From: Zhihengliuella sp. ISTPL4
Lineage (GTDB): Bacteria > Actinomycetota > Actinomycetes > Actinomycetales > Microbacteriaceae
Assembly: GCF_002848265.1 (NCBI RefSeq)
Contig: NZ_CP025422.1
Coordinates: 1,240,001-1,304,000, forward strand
DNA length: 64,000 nucleotides
Direction of reading: 5' to 3'
Position 1 is the first letter of the stretch. Every line of letters starts with the position of its first letter. Below, piece after piece: positions 7,844 through 18,174 of the stretch. Position numbers and translations under genes: made by a program. The notes under the pieces are model-generated. The model searched no databases, was not told the origin of the DNA, and was given only the letters and a program-made list of their open reading frames with translations.

Positions 7844-8911
7844 GTGAGTCTTCTCTTCTCCCCGCTGACCATCCGGTCCACCACGTTCCGCAACCGCCTC
7901 TGGGTCTCCCCCATGTGCATGTACAGCGCCGTCGACGGCGTCGCGCAGGAGTGGCATCACACGCACCTCGCGCAGTTCGCGTCCGGCGGCGCGGGCCTCA
8001 TCGTGGCGGAGGCCACGGCCGTCGTGCCGGAGGGCCGCATCTCTCCGCGCGACCTCGGGCTGTGGGACGACGCGCAGCGCGACGCGCTGTCCCCGATCGT
8101 CCGGGCGATCCACGACCGCGGGGCGACCGCGGGCATCCAGCTCGCGCACGCCGGCCGGAAGGCCTCGACCTGGTGGCCGTGGGCCGACGAGCGCGGTACG
8201 GTCCCCACGTCCGAGGGCGGATGGACGACCACCGCACCGTCGGCGGTGGCCTACGAGGGGTTCGCCGCCCCGATCGCCCTGGACGCGGCGGGCATCGACC
8301 GCGTGGTCGACGGGTTCGCCGCGGCGACCAGGCGGGCGCTCGATGCCGGCTTCGACGTCATCGAGATCCACGGCGCCCACGGCTACCTCCTGCACCAGTT
8401 CCTGTCGCCGCTGTCCAATCTCCGGGAGGACGAGTACGGCGGCTCGCTGGAGAACCGCGCCCGGCTGCTGCTGCGCGTCGTGGATGCGGTGCGCGAGGCG
8501 GCGGGTGACGACGTGCCGGTGTTCGTCCGCATCTCGGCGACGGATCACGCCGAAGGCGGATTCACGCCCGAGGAGGCCGCGACGGTGGGCACCTGGGCGA
8601 CGGCGCGCGGCGCCGACCTCATCGACGTCTCCAGCGGCGGCCTCGTCGCGCACCAGCGCATCAGCGTCTCCCCCGGCTATCAGGTCCCCCTCGCCGAGAC
8701 CGTCCGCCAGGGTGGGCGCATCCCGGTGTCGGCCGTGGGCCTCATCACCGCCGCCGCCCAGGCCGAGCAGGTGCTGACCGACGGGGCGGCCGACGCGATC
8801 TTCGCCGGACGGGAGTGGCTGCGCGACCCGCACTTCGCGCTCCGTGCCGCGCACGAGCTGGGCGACGAGGTCGCCTGGCCGCCGCAGTACGAACGCGCGC
8901 ACTGGCGCTGA
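7844..8911 (+). CDS. NADH:flavin oxidoreductase, old yellow enzyme family (YqjM-like)
   Basis: FMN-dependent ene-reductase that reduces activated C=C bonds with NAD(P)H; physiological substrates of such enzymes are usually oxidative-stress electrophiles. The 355-residue TIM barrel shows the N-terminal SPMCMYS segment, HAGRKAS, and EIHGAHGYLLHQFLSP, whose two histidines match the substrate-binding pair of YqjM, plus a C-terminal phosphate-binding GREWLRDP. The Cys in SPMCMYS corresponds to the redox-sensing cysteine of the YqjM subgroup. Homology begins at the chosen GTG. It ends at a convergent hairpin shared with the CNNM gene. Confidence 0.9.
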   Translation: MSLLFSPLTIRSTTFRNRLWVSPMCMYSAVDGVAQEWHHTHLAQFASGGAGLIVAEATAVVPEGRISPRDLGLWDDAQRDALSPIVRAIHDRGATAGIQLAHAGRKASTWWPWADERGTVPTSEGGWTTTAPSAVAYEGFAAPIALDAAGIDRVVDGFAAATRRALDAGFDVIEIHGAHGYLLHQFLSPLSNLREDEYGGSLENRARLLLRVVDAVREAAGDDVPVFVRISATDHAEGGFTPEEAATVGTWATARGADLIDVSSGGLVAHQRISVSPGYQVPLAETVRQGGRIPVSAVGLITAAAQAEQVLTDGAADAIFAGREWLRDPHFALRAAHELGDEVAWPPQYERAHWR

Positions 8912-8920
8912 CGCCCACGA

Positions 8921-8957
8921 CGAAGGCCGCCGTTCCCGAGGGAGCCGGCGGCCTTCG
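8921..8957. terminator. Convergent terminator
   Basis: A 12-bp perfect stem (CGAAGGCCGCCG with its complement) and a 13-nt loop, between the ends of the OYE gene and the reverse-strand CNNM/CBS gene. It can serve both directions. Confidence 0.75.
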
Positions 8958-8969
8958 CGTGTCCTGATG

Positions 8970-10031
8970 TCAGTGACCGCGGACGCGACGGGTCGCGTCC
9001 TGCACCTCGCCGACGAGCTCCTCGAGGATGTCCTCCAGGAACAGCACGGCGGTCGTCTCCCCCCGCGCGTCGCGGACCTTGGCCAGGTGACGGCCCGCGC
9101 GTCGCATGACGGCGAGGGCGTCCTCCAGGTCGGTGTCCTCCTGCACGGGCACCATGTGGTGGATGCGCTTGCCGGGGATCGGCTCGAGCACCTTGGCCTC
9201 GGCGTCCGGTCCCTCGGAGGCCCGCAGGATGTCCTTGAGGTGGACGTAGCCGATCGGGACCTCCTCCTCGTCGACGATCACGTAGCGCGAGAACCCGTAG
9301 CGGGCCACCGCCTTCTCGATGTCGTCCGGCGTGGTCGTCTGCGGCAGCGTGACGAGGTCGCTCAGCGGAACGGCCACGTCTCGGGCCTTCTTGTCGGTGA
9401 ACTCCACCGCGGCCGTCACCGTGCCCGCGGTATCCATGAGCACGCCCTCACGGCGCGACTGGTTGACGATGGTCGCGACCTCGTCGAGGGTGAAGGTCGA
9501 CGCCGCCTCGTTCTTCGGCTCCACGCGGAAGAGGCGCAGCACGCCGTTCGCCGCCGCGTTCAGCAACCAGATCACCGGCATGAACACCTTCGACACCCAC
9601 ACCAGCGGCGTCGCCAGCAGCAGCACGGCCCGGTCGGGAATCGAGAACGCGAGGTTCTTCGGCACCATCTCGCCGAACACGACGTGCAGGAACGACACGA
9701 TGAGCAGCGCGATCGTGAAGGACACGACGTCCACCGCACCATCCGACCAGCCCACCGCGTGCAGCGGCATGGCGAGCAGGTGGTGGATGGCGGGCTCGGA
9801 GACGTTCAGGATGAGCAGCGAGCAGATCGTGATGCCGAGCTGCGAGGTCGCGAGCATGAGCGTCGCGTGCTCCATGGCGTACAGCGCCGTCTTGGCCGGG
9901 CGCGAGCCGCGCTCCGCCTTCGGCTCGATCTGCGAGCGCCGTGCGGAGATCACCGCGAACTCGGCGCCGACGAAGAAGGCGTTCGCCGCCAGCAGGACGA
10001 CGAGCCAGGCGAGGCCTCCCCAATCGCTCAC
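8970..10031 (-). CDS. Hemolysin-family CNNM/CBS membrane protein
   Basis: A 353-residue member of the HlyC/CorC (CNNM) family, implicated in divalent-cation transport and often annotated as hemolysin-like. An N-terminal CNNM transmembrane domain (about 1-170, three to four helices, with SQLGITICSLL) is followed by paired CBS domains (about 190-340). It ends shortly after the CBS pair and lacks the extra CorC_HlyC domain that its partner carries. It overlaps that partner by 4 nt, so the two paralogues are probably [13 protein letters not shown] may form a heteromer. Confidence 0.88.
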   Translation of the reverse strand: MSDWGGLAWLVVLLAANAFFVGAEFAVISARRSQIEPKAERGSRPAKTALYAMEHATLMLATSQLGITICSLLILNVSEPAIHHLLAMPLHAVGWSDGAVDVVSFTIALLIVSFLHVVFGEMVPKNLAFSIPDRAVLLLATPLVWVSKVFMPVIWLLNAAANGVLRLFRVEPKNEAASTFTLDEVATIVNQSRREGVLMDTAGTVTAAVEFTDKKARDVAVPLSDLVTLPQTTTPDDIEKAVARYGFSRYVIVDEEEVPIGYVHLKDILRASEGPDAEAKVLEPIPGKRIHHMVPVQEDTDLEDALAVMRRAGRHLAKVRDARGETTAVLFLEDILEELVGEVQDATRRVRGH

Positions 10032-11347
10032 AGGGACACCCCCTCGATGATGACGGCGTCCGGTCTCGGGACGTAGCGCACCCGATCCACCCGGCGGCCG
10101 TCCATGCGGATCACCTGCAGCGTGCCGCTGTCGAGCGGCACCTCGTCGCCGACCGCCGGCACCCGCTCCAGGACGCTCATGACGTAGCCGCCGACCGTGT
10201 CGTACACATCGCCCTCCGGCACCTCGACGCCCGCACGGCTGCGCAGCTCATCCGGGCGCAGCTCACCGGGGAAGGTCACCCCGTCGCGGTTGCGGATGAT
10301 GCCGGCCCTCGTCCGGTCGTGCTCGTCGGAGACCTCACCGACGAGCTCCTCCACGAGATCCTCCAGAGTCACGATGCCGGCGGTCCCGCCATACTCGTCG
10401 ACGACGACCGCGAGCTGGTAGCCGCGACCGCGGAGATCGGAGATGAGCGCGTCGACGTGGGCGGTCTCCGGCACCCGGAGCGGGTCGGTCGCGAGAGCCC
10501 CGACGGGCACCTCGGCCCGGCGTTCCCGCGGAACCGAGATGGCGGCCTTGAGGTGCACGACGCCCGTGATGTCGTCGAGGTCCTCATCGAAGACCGGGAA
10601 ACGGCTGTGGCCGGTGCGCCGGGCGAGCTGGATCACGTCGTCCACGGAGTCGCCGGCGGCGATCGCGTGCATGCTCGGGCGCGCCGTCATGACGTCCGCA
10701 GCCGTGAGCCGCGAGAAGGTGAGCGTGCGGTCCAGCAGCGTGGCGGTGTCGGCCTCCAGCACGCCGGCGCTCGCCGACCGCCGCACGAGAGAGGAGAGCT
10801 CCTCCGCGCTGCGGGCGCCGGAGAGCTCTTCCTTGGGCTCGATGCCCATGCTGCGCAGGACCCCGTTGGCGCTGCCGTTGAGCACGACCACCGCGGGCTT
10901 GAACACGGTCGTGAACGCGATCTGGAACGGCACCACGAGCTTGGCCGTCGCCAGAGGCAGGGCCAGGGCGAAGTTCTTCGGGACGAGCTCGCCGAGGATC
11001 ATCGAGAGCACGGTCGCGACGAACATCGCAACGACGGTCGCGATGGGCGCCACCGCCGCCTCCGGGATGCTCCAGGCGACGAGCGTGGGCCGCAGGAGGT
11101 TCGACAGTGCCGGCTCCATCGTGTATCCGGTCAGCAGCGTGGTCAGCGTGATGCCGAGCTGTGCGGAGGAGAGATGCGTCGACGTGTGCCGCAGGGCGCT
11201 GATCGTGAGCGAGAGGCGAGACTCCCCGCGCGCCTGGCGCGCTTCCAGATCCGCGCGGTCGAGGTTCACGAGAGCGAACTCGCTTGCGACGAAGAGGCCG
11301 GTGCCGACCGTGAGCAGAAGCCCCACGCCCAACATGATGTAGTCCAT
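10028..11347 (-). CDS. Hemolysin-family CNNM/CBS/CorC_HlyC membrane protein
   Basis: A 439-residue paralogue of the downstream gene with the full architecture: a CNNM membrane domain (about 1-190, including [13 protein letters not shown]), two CBS domains (about 215-335) and a C-terminal CorC_HlyC domain (about 350-435). The start is set at the ATG at 11347, because GGAGAGGAA lies just upstream and the hydrophobic [12 protein letters not shown] begins there; an ORF extension to 11398 is not family-like. First gene of a two-gene operon. A transport role is inferred from the family. Confidence 0.88.
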   Translation of the reverse strand: MDYIMLGVGLLLTVGTGLFVASEFALVNLDRADLEARQARGESRLSLTISALRHTSTHLSSAQLGITLTTLLTGYTMEPALSNLLRPTLVAWSIPEAAVAPIATVVAMFVATVLSMILGELVPKNFALALPLATAKLVVPFQIAFTTVFKPAVVVLNGSANGVLRSMGIEPKEELSGARSAEELSSLVRRSASAGVLEADTATLLDRTLTFSRLTAADVMTARPSMHAIAAGDSVDDVIQLARRTGHSRFPVFDEDLDDITGVVHLKAAISVPRERRAEVPVGALATDPLRVPETAHVDALISDLRGRGYQLAVVVDEYGGTAGIVTLEDLVEELVGEVSDEHDRTRAGIIRNRDGVTFPGELRPDELRSRAGVEVPEGDVYDTVGGYVMSVLERVPAVGDEVPLDSGTLQVIRMDGRRVDRVRYVPRPDAVIIEGVSL

Positions 11348-11460
11348 CAGATCTTCCTCTCCGGGGAGAGAACGGGACGGTGGGGCGATGTTCGGCAACT
11401 GGGAGGGTCGTCCATAGTGCGCTCGATTCTACAGAAGCGGACTGTGGTCGCGGCAGGTGA

Positions 11461-12915
11461 TCACCAACTGACCGGCAGCGCCTTGCCCTCCTCGTATCCC
11501 GCGGCGGACTGCAACCCGACGAGGGCGCGGTCGTGGAACTCCGGCACCGTCGAGGCGCCGGCGTAGGTGAACGACGACCGCACGCCCGAAGTGATCATGT
11601 CGAGCAGATCCTCGACGCCGGGGCGCAGCGGGTCGAGATAGATCTTCGACGACGAGATGCCTTCGGCGAACAGCTCCTTGCGCGCCCGCTCGTAGGCATC
11701 GAGCCGACCGAACCGCGCCTGCACCGCCTTCGTGGACGCCATCCCCCACGACTCCTTGAACAGACGGCCGTCGGCGTCGCGCTGAAGTTCCCCCGGGGCC
11801 TCGATCGTTCCGGCGAACCAGGAACCCACCATGACCGAGGCGGCACCGGCCGCGAGCGCGAGGGCCACGTCGCGCGGGTAGCGCACTCCGCCGTCGGCCC
11901 AGACGTGCGCTCCGGCCTCGGCGGCGGCCTGGGCGGTCTCCAATACGGCGGAGAACTGCGGCCGACCGACCGCGGTCATCATGCGGGTCGTGCACATCGC
12001 TCCTGGCCCCACGCCGACCTTGAGGATCGAGGCGCCCGCGTCGACGAGGTCCCGCACGCCGTCCGCGGTGACGACGTTCCCCGCGACGATCGGAAGCCCG
12101 AGGCCGAGGGCCGCGACCTCCTGCAGCGCACGGAGCATGCCCTCCTGGTGCCCGTGCGCGGTGTCGACGACGAGCACGTCCACGCCGGCGGCGGCGAGCG
12201 CCTTCGCCTTGGCCGCCACGTCGCCGTTGATGCCGACCGCCGCCGCCACCGCGAGCCGCCCACCGGCGTCGACGGCCGGGCGGTACAGCGTCGCGCGCAG
12301 GGCGCTGCGGGCGCTCAGCGTGCCGACGAGGTGCCCGTGGTGCACGACGGTGACCATCTCGACGTCGGCCTCGGTGATGACGTCGAAGGCGTGCCGCTCC
12401 GAGCCGATGTCGTCGGCGTCGATGGACGGAGTCCCCCGGTGCACGAGGTCGCCGAGCTGTGCGTCGGGGAGCGCGGTGGCGAGCCGGGTCGCGGGGAGGA
12501 CGCCGATGATGCGGTCGACGTCCACCGGTGCGGCGCCACGAGCCACGACGATCCCGTGACCGACCGCGGCCGGAAGCAGCCGCAGGGCGTCCGCGACGGT
12601 CGCCTCGGGAGGAAGCACGATGGGCGTGTCCCAGAGGACAGGCTGGCTCTTCACATCACGGATCGCCGTGTCGAGGTCCTGGAGCGGGAGATCCTGCGGC
12701 AGCACGCCCAGCGCCCCTCGACGGGCGAGCACGGCCGCGATGCGCGGTCCTGTCACCGAGTTCATGTTGGCGGCGACGAGCGGCAGCGTCGCCGGGGTCC
12801 CGTCGTGCGGGGCGAGGTCCACCTGCAGACGACTGGTGACGGCCGAGCGGCGCGGCACGAGGAAGACGTCCGAGTAGGTCAGATCGACGGTCGGCTGCGC
12901 TCCTGAGAACTCCAT
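11461..12915 (-). CDS. guaB1: GuaB1-type IMP dehydrogenase-related enzyme (probable GMP reductase)
   Basis: A 484-residue IMPDH/GMPR TIM barrel with a CBS pair inserted near 95-205. The GPGAMCTTR loop holds the catalytic cysteine, and [11 protein letters not shown] is the phosphate-binding region. The actinobacterial GuaB1 group is distinct from the biosynthetic IMPDH, and the mycobacterial member has been reported to act as a GMP reductase, returning GMP to IMP in purine salvage; the same is inferred here. The CBS domains suggest control by purine nucleotides. The ATG has a minus-10 hexamer 6 nt upstream. Confidence 0.85.
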   Translation of the reverse strand: MEFSGAQPTVDLTYSDVFLVPRRSAVTSRLQVDLAPHDGTPATLPLVAANMNSVTGPRIAAVLARRGALGVLPQDLPLQDLDTAIRDVKSQPVLWDTPIVLPPEATVADALRLLPAAVGHGIVVARGAAPVDVDRIIGVLPATRLATALPDAQLGDLVHRGTPSIDADDIGSERHAFDVITEADVEMVTVVHHGHLVGTLSARSALRATLYRPAVDAGGRLAVAAAVGINGDVAAKAKALAAAGVDVLVVDTAHGHQEGMLRALQEVAALGLGLPIVAGNVVTADGVRDLVDAGASILKVGVGPGAMCTTRMMTAVGRPQFSAVLETAQAAAEAGAHVWADGGVRYPRDVALALAAGAASVMVGSWFAGTIEAPGELQRDADGRLFKESWGMASTKAVQARFGRLDAYERARKELFAEGISSSKIYLDPLRPGVEDLLDMITSGVRSSFTYAGASTVPEFHDRALVGLQSAAGYEEGKALPVSW

Positions 12916-12921
12916 GCCTCC

Positions 12922-12927
12922 ACGCTA
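12922..12927 (-). promoter_or_regulatory. Minus-10 box of guaB1 (leaderless)
   Basis: TAGCGT, 6 nt from the ATG at 12915. The spacer reads GGAGGC, which is too close to the ATG to be an efficient Shine-Dalgarno site. Confidence 0.45.
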
Positions 12928-12983
12928 CCCAGATCGGCGCGCCACGGGTCGCTCTCTTCGACGTCTCCCCGGTCGAAACAGGT

Positions 12984-12989
12984 TAGGCT
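12984..12989 (+). promoter_or_regulatory. Candidate minus-10 box of kgd
   Basis: TAGGCT about 93 nt upstream of the kgd GTG. No good minus-35 at 17 nt. The rest of the 161-nt gap before kgd shows only an AAGAGGG ribosome binding site at about 13060-13066. Confidence 0.4.
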
Positions 12990-13076
12990 TGGTGGTCGAG
13001 AGTGTGCGGGCCCGAGCGCATCCTGCGTCGTGCGTCCGCATCGGAGATCTTCAGCGATGAAAGAGGGCGATAGAGC

Positions 13077-16000
13077 GTGTCGAACCAGGTGACCGGCGTC
13101 GGTGGCGACGGGGGGTTCGGAGCCAATTCCTGGCTCGTCGAAGAGCTCTACGAGCAGTTCAAGGAGAACCGCGACTCGGTCGACAAGGAGTGGTGGCCCA
13201 TTCTGGAGAAGTATCACTCCGAGGCCACCGCCGCCGGAGGCTCCGCCTCTTCCGCGACGACCACGGCCCCGGCCCACCCGGTGACCGCCCCGATCCCCGT
13301 CATCGGCGCTCAGCCGATCGCCCGCACCACCGCGAAGCCCGCGGCAGCCGCCCCGATCCCCGCCCAGGCGCCGAAGCCGAAGCAGGAGTCCAAGGAGACC
13401 CAGGAGCCGTCCGAAGAGGACAAGATCACTCCGCTCCGCGGCCTGCCGAAGACCCTCGCCGCCAACATGGACGAGTCGCTCACCGTCCCCACCGCGACGA
13501 GCGTCCGCACCGTCCCGGCGAAGCTGATGATCGACAATCGCATCGTCATCAACAACCACATGGCCCGCACCCGCGGCGGCAAGGTCAGTTTCACGCACCT
13601 CATCGGCTGGGCGCTCATCCGCACCCTCGACGAGTTCCGCAGCCAGAACGTCTTCTATGCCGAGATCGACGGCAAGCCCTCCGTCGTCGCTCCCGCGCAC
13701 GTCAACCTCGGCATCGCGATCGACCTGCCGAAGCCGGACGGCACCCGTGCCCTCATGGTCCCGAGCATCAAGCGCGCCGACACCATGACCTTCACCGAGT
13801 ACCTCTCCGCCTACGAAGACCTCGTCACGCGGGCACGCTCCAATAAACTCACCGCCGCCGACTTCCAGGGCACCACGGTCTCGCTGACCAACCCCGGCGG
13901 CATCGGCACGGTGCACTCGGTCCCGCGTCTCATGAAGGGCCAGGGGTGCATCATCGGCGCCGGCGCCCTCGAGTACCCGGCCGAGTTCCAGGGCGCGAGC
14001 GAGAAGACGCTGAACGAGCTCGCGATCGGCAAGACCATCACGCTCACGAGCACCTACGACCACCGCGTCATCCAGGGCGCCGGCTCCGGCGAGTTCCTGA
14101 AGAAGGTGCACGAGCTGCTGATCGGCCAGCGCGGCTTCTACGACGACATCTTCGCGGCGCTGCGCATCCCCTACGCGCCCATCCGGTGGAACCCCGACAT
14201 CGCGGTCGACCTCGCCGAGCGCGTCGACAAGCAGTCGCGCGTGCAGGAGCTCATCAACTCCTTCCGCGTGCGCGGCCACCTCATGGCCGACATCGACCCG
14301 CTCGAGTACCGGCAGCGCTCCCACCCCGACCTGGAGATCGAGAGCCACGGCCTGACGTTCTGGGACCTCGACCGCGAGTTCGTCACCGGCGGTTTCGGCG
14401 GACGCCGCGTCGCCAAGCTCCGCGACATCCTCGGCGTGCTGCGCGACTCGTACTGCCGCACCCTCGGCATCGAGTACATGCACATCCAGGATCCGGAGCA
14501 GCGCCGCTGGTTCCAGGAGAAGGTCGAGGTCAAGTACCAGAAGCCGGGCCACGACGAGCAGTTGCGCGTGCTGCGCAAGCTCAACGAGGCCGAGGCTTTC
14601 GAGACCTTCCTGCAGACGAAGTTCGTCGGACAGAAGCGCTTCTCCCTCGAAGGCGGCGAGTCGCTGATCCCGCTCCTCGACGAGATCCTCCAGGGCGCGG
14701 CCACGGCCGGGCTCGAGGGCGCTGCGATCGGCATGGCCCACCGCGGCCGCCTCAACGTGCTCACCAACATCGCCGGGAAGACGTACGGCCAGGTCTTCCG
14801 CGAGTTCGAGGGTACGCAGACCCCGGGCAACCAGCGCGGCTCCGGCGACGTCAAGTACCACCTGGGTACGGAGGGCACGTTCGTCGCCGACGACGGCTCC
14901 CCCCTGCCGGTCTACCTCGCCGCCAACCCCTCGCACCTGGAGACGGTGGACGGCGTGCTCGAAGGCATCGTCCGCGCGAAGCAGGACCGCAAGCCCATCG
15001 GCACCTTCGCCTGGTTGCCGATCCTCGTCCACGGCGACGCGGCCTTCGCCGGCCAGGGCGTCGTCGTCGAGACACTGCAGATGTCGCAGCTGCGCGGCTA
15101 CCGCACCGGCGGAACCATCCACGTGGTCGTCAACAACCAGGTCGGCTTCACCACGACGCCGAGCGACGCCCGCACCTCCGTCTACGCCACCGACGTGGCC
15201 AAGACGATCCAGGCACCGGTCTTCCACGTGAACGGCGACGACCCCGAGGCCGTCATCCACGTCGCCCAGCTCGCGTTCGAGTACCGCGAGCGCTTCCACC
15301 GCGACGTGGTGATCGACCTCGTCTGCTACCGCCGACGCGGCCACAACGAGGGCGACGACCCCTCGATGACGCAGCCGCTGATGACCGACCTCATCCAGGC
15401 CAAGCGCTCCGTCCGCCGCCTGTACACGGAGTCGCTCGTCGGCCGCGGCGACATCACCGAGGAGGAGTACGACGAGGCCAAGGCCGACTTCCAGAACCGC
15501 CTGGAGATCGCCTTCGCCGAGACGCACGCCGCCGAGACCGGTGCCACCCCGGTCGCTCCGGAGGAGGCCCCGCAGGTCGAGGACCAGGTCGGCGCCCCCG
15601 AGGTCACCGGTGTCCCCGCCGAGGTCATCCGCCTCATCGGTGACGCGTTCGTGAACAAGCCCGAGGGCTTCACGGTGCACCCGAAGATCCAGCAGCTGCT
15701 GGAGAAGCGTCTCGACATGAGCCGCAACGGGAACATCGACTGGGGCTTCGGCGAGCTGCTCGCCTTCGGTTCGCTCCTGGTCGAGGGCACCCCGGTGCGC
15801 CTCGCCGGTCAGGACTCGCGCCGAGGGACGTTCGTGCAGCGCCACGCCGCCCTCCACGACCGGGCGAACGGGCAGGAGTGGCTGCCGCTGTCGAACCTGT
15901 CCGACGCGCAGGGCCGCTTCTTCGTCTACGACTCGCTGCTCAGCGAGTACGCGGCGCTCGGCTTCGAGTACGGCTACTCCGTCGAGGCTCCGGAAGCCCT

Positions 16001-16760
16001 GGTGCTGTGGGAGGCGCAGTTCGGCGACTTCGTCAACGGCGCGCAGTCGGTCATCGACGAGTACATCTCCGCCGCGGAGCAGAAGTGGGGCCAGCAGTCC
16101 AGCGTCACCCTCCTGCTCCCCCACGGCTACGAGGGCCAGGGACCTGACCACTCCTCGGCGCGCATCGAACGGTTCCTGCAGCTCTGCGCGCAGGACAACA
16201 TGATCGTCGCGCGCCCGTCGACCCCGGCCTCGCACTTCCACCTGCTGCGTCGTCAGGCCTACGCCCGCCCGCGCAAGCCGCTGATCGTGTTCACGCCGAA
16301 GGCGATGCTGCGCCTGCGCGGTGCGACCAGCCCGGTGGAGGCGTTCACGAGCGGCCGGTTCGAGCCGGTCCTCGACGACGACCGCGGTCTCGACCGTTCC
16401 GCCGTGAAGCGCGTCCTCGTGCACAGCGGCAAGGTGCACTGGGATCTCCGCGCCGAGCTGGAGAAGAACCCGAACCCGGAGATCGCGCTGGTGCGTCTGG
16501 AGCAGCTCTACCCGACCCCGATCGACGAGCTGAAGAAGATCACCGACTCGTACCCGAATGCCGAACTCGTGTGGGTTCAGGAGGAGCCGGAGAACCAGGG
16601 CGCCTGGCCGTTCCTCGCACTGGCCTTCGCAGACGTCCCCGGCGACCGTTCGTTCCGACCGGTCTCGCGTCCCGCCTCGGCTTCGCCGGCGACGGGATCG
16701 TCCAAGGTGCACGCCACCGAGCAGGCCGCTCTGATCCGCGCAGCGGTCACCCTCGGCTGA
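13077..16760 (+). CDS. kgd: Multifunctional 2-oxoglutarate metabolism enzyme (E1 fused to an E2-like domain)
   Basis: ThDP-dependent 2-oxoglutarate decarboxylase/dehydrogenase of the TCA cycle, 1227 residues, in the actinobacterial fusion form (Kgd/SucA/OdhA). Order: an N-terminal helix that resembles E1 N-termini (SWLVEELYEQFKENRDSVD, residues 18-36), an Ala/Pro-rich linker (about 55-115), an E2-like acyltransferase domain (about 118-355, with DHRVIQGA) but no lipoyl domain, then the E1 dehydrogenase region (about 370-1227). The ThDP region includes RRRGHNEGDDP. In relatives the E1 activity is controlled by the FHA protein GarA/OdhI; no such gene is in this window. GTG start with an AAGAGGG site. 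Confidence 0.95.
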   Translation: MSNQVTGVGGDGGFGANSWLVEELYEQFKENRDSVDKEWWPILEKYHSEATAAGGSASSATTTAPAHPVTAPIPVIGAQPIARTTAKPAAAAPIPAQAPKPKQESKETQEPSEEDKITPLRGLPKTLAANMDESLTVPTATSVRTVPAKLMIDNRIVINNHMARTRGGKVSFTHLIGWALIRTLDEFRSQNVFYAEIDGKPSVVAPAHVNLGIAIDLPKPDGTRALMVPSIKRADTMTFTEYLSAYEDLVTRARSNKLTAADFQGTTVSLTNPGGIGTVHSVPRLMKGQGCIIGAGALEYPAEFQGASEKTLNELAIGKTITLTSTYDHRVIQGAGSGEFLKKVHELLIGQRGFYDDIFAALRIPYAPIRWNPDIAVDLAERVDKQSRVQELINSFRVRGHLMADIDPLEYRQRSHPDLEIESHGLTFWDLDREFVTGGFGGRRVAKLRDILGVLRDSYCRTLGIEYMHIQDPEQRRWFQEKVEVKYQKPGHDEQLRVLRKLNEAEAFETFLQTKFVGQKRFSLEGGESLIPLLDEILQGAATAGLEGAAIGMAHRGRLNVLTNIAGKTYGQVFREFEGTQTPGNQRGSGDVKYHLGTEGTFVADDGSPLPVYLAANPSHLETVDGVLEGIVRAKQDRKPIGTFAWLPILVHGDAAFAGQGVVVETLQMSQLRGYRTGGTIHVVVNNQVGFTTTPSDARTSVYATDVAKTIQAPVFHVNGDDPEAVIHVAQLAFEYRERFHRDVVIDLVCYRRRGHNEGDDPSMTQPLMTDLIQAKRSVRRLYTESLVGRGDITEEEYDEAKADFQNRLEIAFAETHAAETGATPVAPEEAPQVEDQVGAPEVTGVPAEVIRLIGDAFVNKPEGFTVHPKIQQLLEKRLDMSRNGNIDWGFGELLAFGSLLVEGTPVRLAGQDSRRGTFVQRHAALHDRANGQEWLPLSNLSDAQGRFFVYDSLLSEYAALGFEYGYSVEAPEALVLWEAQFGDFVNGAQSVIDEYISAAEQKWGQQSSVTLLLPHGYEGQGPDHSSARIERFLQLCAQDNMIVARPSTPASHFHLLRRQAYARPRKPLIVFTPKAMLRLRGATSPVEAFTSGRFEPVLDDDRGLDRSAVKRVLVHSGKVHWDLRAELEKNPNPEIALVRLEQLYPTPIDELKKITDSYPNAELVWVQEEPENQGAWPFLALAFADVPGDRSFRPVSRPASASPATGSSKVHATEQAALIRAAVTLG

Positions 16761-16776
16761 TCGTCCCCGTCACGAC

Positions 16777-16810
16777 GAAGGGCGCCCCGGCTTCGGCCGG
16801 GGCGCCCTTC
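16777..16810. terminator. Convergent terminator after kgd
   Basis: A 14-bp perfect GC-rich stem (GAAGGGCGCCCCGG with its complement) closing a 6-nt CTTCGG loop, between kgd and the reverse-strand acetyltransferase. Confidence 0.85.
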
Positions 16811-16823
16811 TCGGTTCCGTGGA

Positions 16824-18125
16824 TCAGTACCAGATGTCGAGGGACGGCGCGGGGAAAGCGACGAACGCCCGATCCAGCGCCTCGACCGCGGAAGCGGCGC
16901 CGGTGATCCGCCCCGCTCCGTGCAGCGCCGCCCCGCGGACGCCGCCCGCGTAGATCGACGACAGGGCGGAGACGTCGAGCGCGAGGTCCGCCTCGGCGTC
17001 AGCGACCTCGTCGATGTGCGCCCTGCCGTCGGAATCGACACGCAGCCGCCACGTGCCGGTGGCGAAGCCGAGCGGGTCCTCGACGCGGAGCGCGGTGTCC
17101 AGCGGTGCGGCGTAGGTCCGGGCCGTGAGCGCGGCACGGACGTCGAGCACCCGCAGCCAGCCGTGGTCGTGCACCTCCTGCCTGACCCCACGCGGGTCGA
17201 CGACGAGCCACGGCAGCGCGTCGTCGAGGGGACGGAGGTCGGCCGTGACCTCGTCGACGAGATCGTGCTGCAGGGCGAACCGCCACAGCGCGGCCGTCGC
17301 CTCCGCGGTCTCGCCGATGAGCAGCCGGACGTGCAGCGAGAAGCGGAAGGTGTCGCCGCGCTCGGTGAGGTGGAAGGCCATCACGCCGCGCACCCGCCCG
17401 GAGTCGTCGCGGTACCGGATGCCGCGCACCCGATCCCGGTCCGTGTCGCTCGTCGCGAGTCCGCTGAGTCCTGCCCAGCGGGCCGTCCACCCGGGGACCT
17501 GGCCCGACCGCGCGGTGCGGGCGCGTTCGTGCACCTCCCCCAGCTCGGCGGCGAGCTCCTCGCGCTCGAGGTACTCGACGTGCCCGCCGGGCACGGGGCC
17601 CGCCCATCCCGCGCGACGGACGTCGACCGTGAACCGCGACACCGGGATGGCGGAGCCGAAGCCGTACCGCCCGTAGATGGTGGCCTCGGACACCGTGAGG
17701 CCCGCGAGGGGGAGACCGGCGTCGGCGGCTGCACGGAGCTCGCCCTCCAGCAGGGCTCGCGCGATGCCACGGCGACGATGCGTGCCGGCAACGGTGACCC
17801 CGCTGATCGCCCACATGCCGATCTCTCCGCCCGGGACCGTGAGCGGAGTCACCCAGGAGTCGATGGTCGCGACGGGCAGGCGGTCCGCCGGAGCGTCGTG
17901 TTCGTACACGCCGATGTTGCGGCGGCTCCGCACGGTCTCGGCGCCCTCCTCCCGGACGGCGGCCGACGGTTCCGCGCCGAGGAATCCTCGGGCCATGGCC
18001 CGTTGGAAGGCGGTCAGGCGGGTGGCGTCCGCCGTGTCCAGGACGCGATAGTCGAGGTCCTGCCCCGCGAGCCGGTCGACGGAGGTCTGGTCAGCGGGGA
18101 TCCCGCGCGCATCGATGAGGGCCAT
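16824..18125 (-). CDS. Eis-like GNAT family N-acetyltransferase
   Basis: A 433-residue protein with the layout of Eis (enhanced intracellular survival) acetyltransferases: an N-terminal GNAT domain with the acetyl-CoA loop THRRRGIARALL near 120-131, a second degenerate GNAT domain, and a C-terminal SCP2-like domain. It ends in DIWY; in Eis the terminal carboxylate takes part in catalysis, so the aromatic C-terminus fits. Known Eis proteins acetylate amines of aminoglycosides or proteins; the substrate here is unknown. The ATG at 18125 is chosen over an upstream in-frame start because family homology and a minus-10 hexamer point to it. Confidence 0.85.
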   Translation of the reverse strand: MALIDARGIPADQTSVDRLAGQDLDYRVLDTADATRLTAFQRAMARGFLGAEPSAAVREEGAETVRSRRNIGVYEHDAPADRLPVATIDSWVTPLTVPGGEIGMWAISGVTVAGTHRRRGIARALLEGELRAAADAGLPLAGLTVSEATIYGRYGFGSAIPVSRFTVDVRRAGWAGPVPGGHVEYLEREELAAELGEVHERARTARSGQVPGWTARWAGLSGLATSDTDRDRVRGIRYRDDSGRVRGVMAFHLTERGDTFRFSLHVRLLIGETAEATAALWRFALQHDLVDEVTADLRPLDDALPWLVVDPRGVRQEVHDHGWLRVLDVRAALTARTYAAPLDTALRVEDPLGFATGTWRLRVDSDGRAHIDEVADAEADLALDVSALSSIYAGGVRGAALHGAGRITGAASAVEALDRAFVAFPAPSLDIWY

Positions 18126-18132
18126 GCCCCCC

Positions 18133-18138
18133 AGCCTA
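18133..18138 (-). promoter_or_regulatory. Minus-10 box of Eis-like gene (leaderless)
   Basis: TAGGCT, 7 nt from the ATG at 18125, in the 49-nt gap after rsrA. Confidence 0.45.
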
Positions 18139-18174
18139 CGGGCGGTCTCCGACGCGCCGTGCGCGGACCGTGAC

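Noticed and set aside
12879..16712. 1277-codon frame antisense to kgd
   Set aside because: Mirror of the third-position GC bias of kgd; composition is Val/Glu/Asp/Leu-rich with no recognisable domain.
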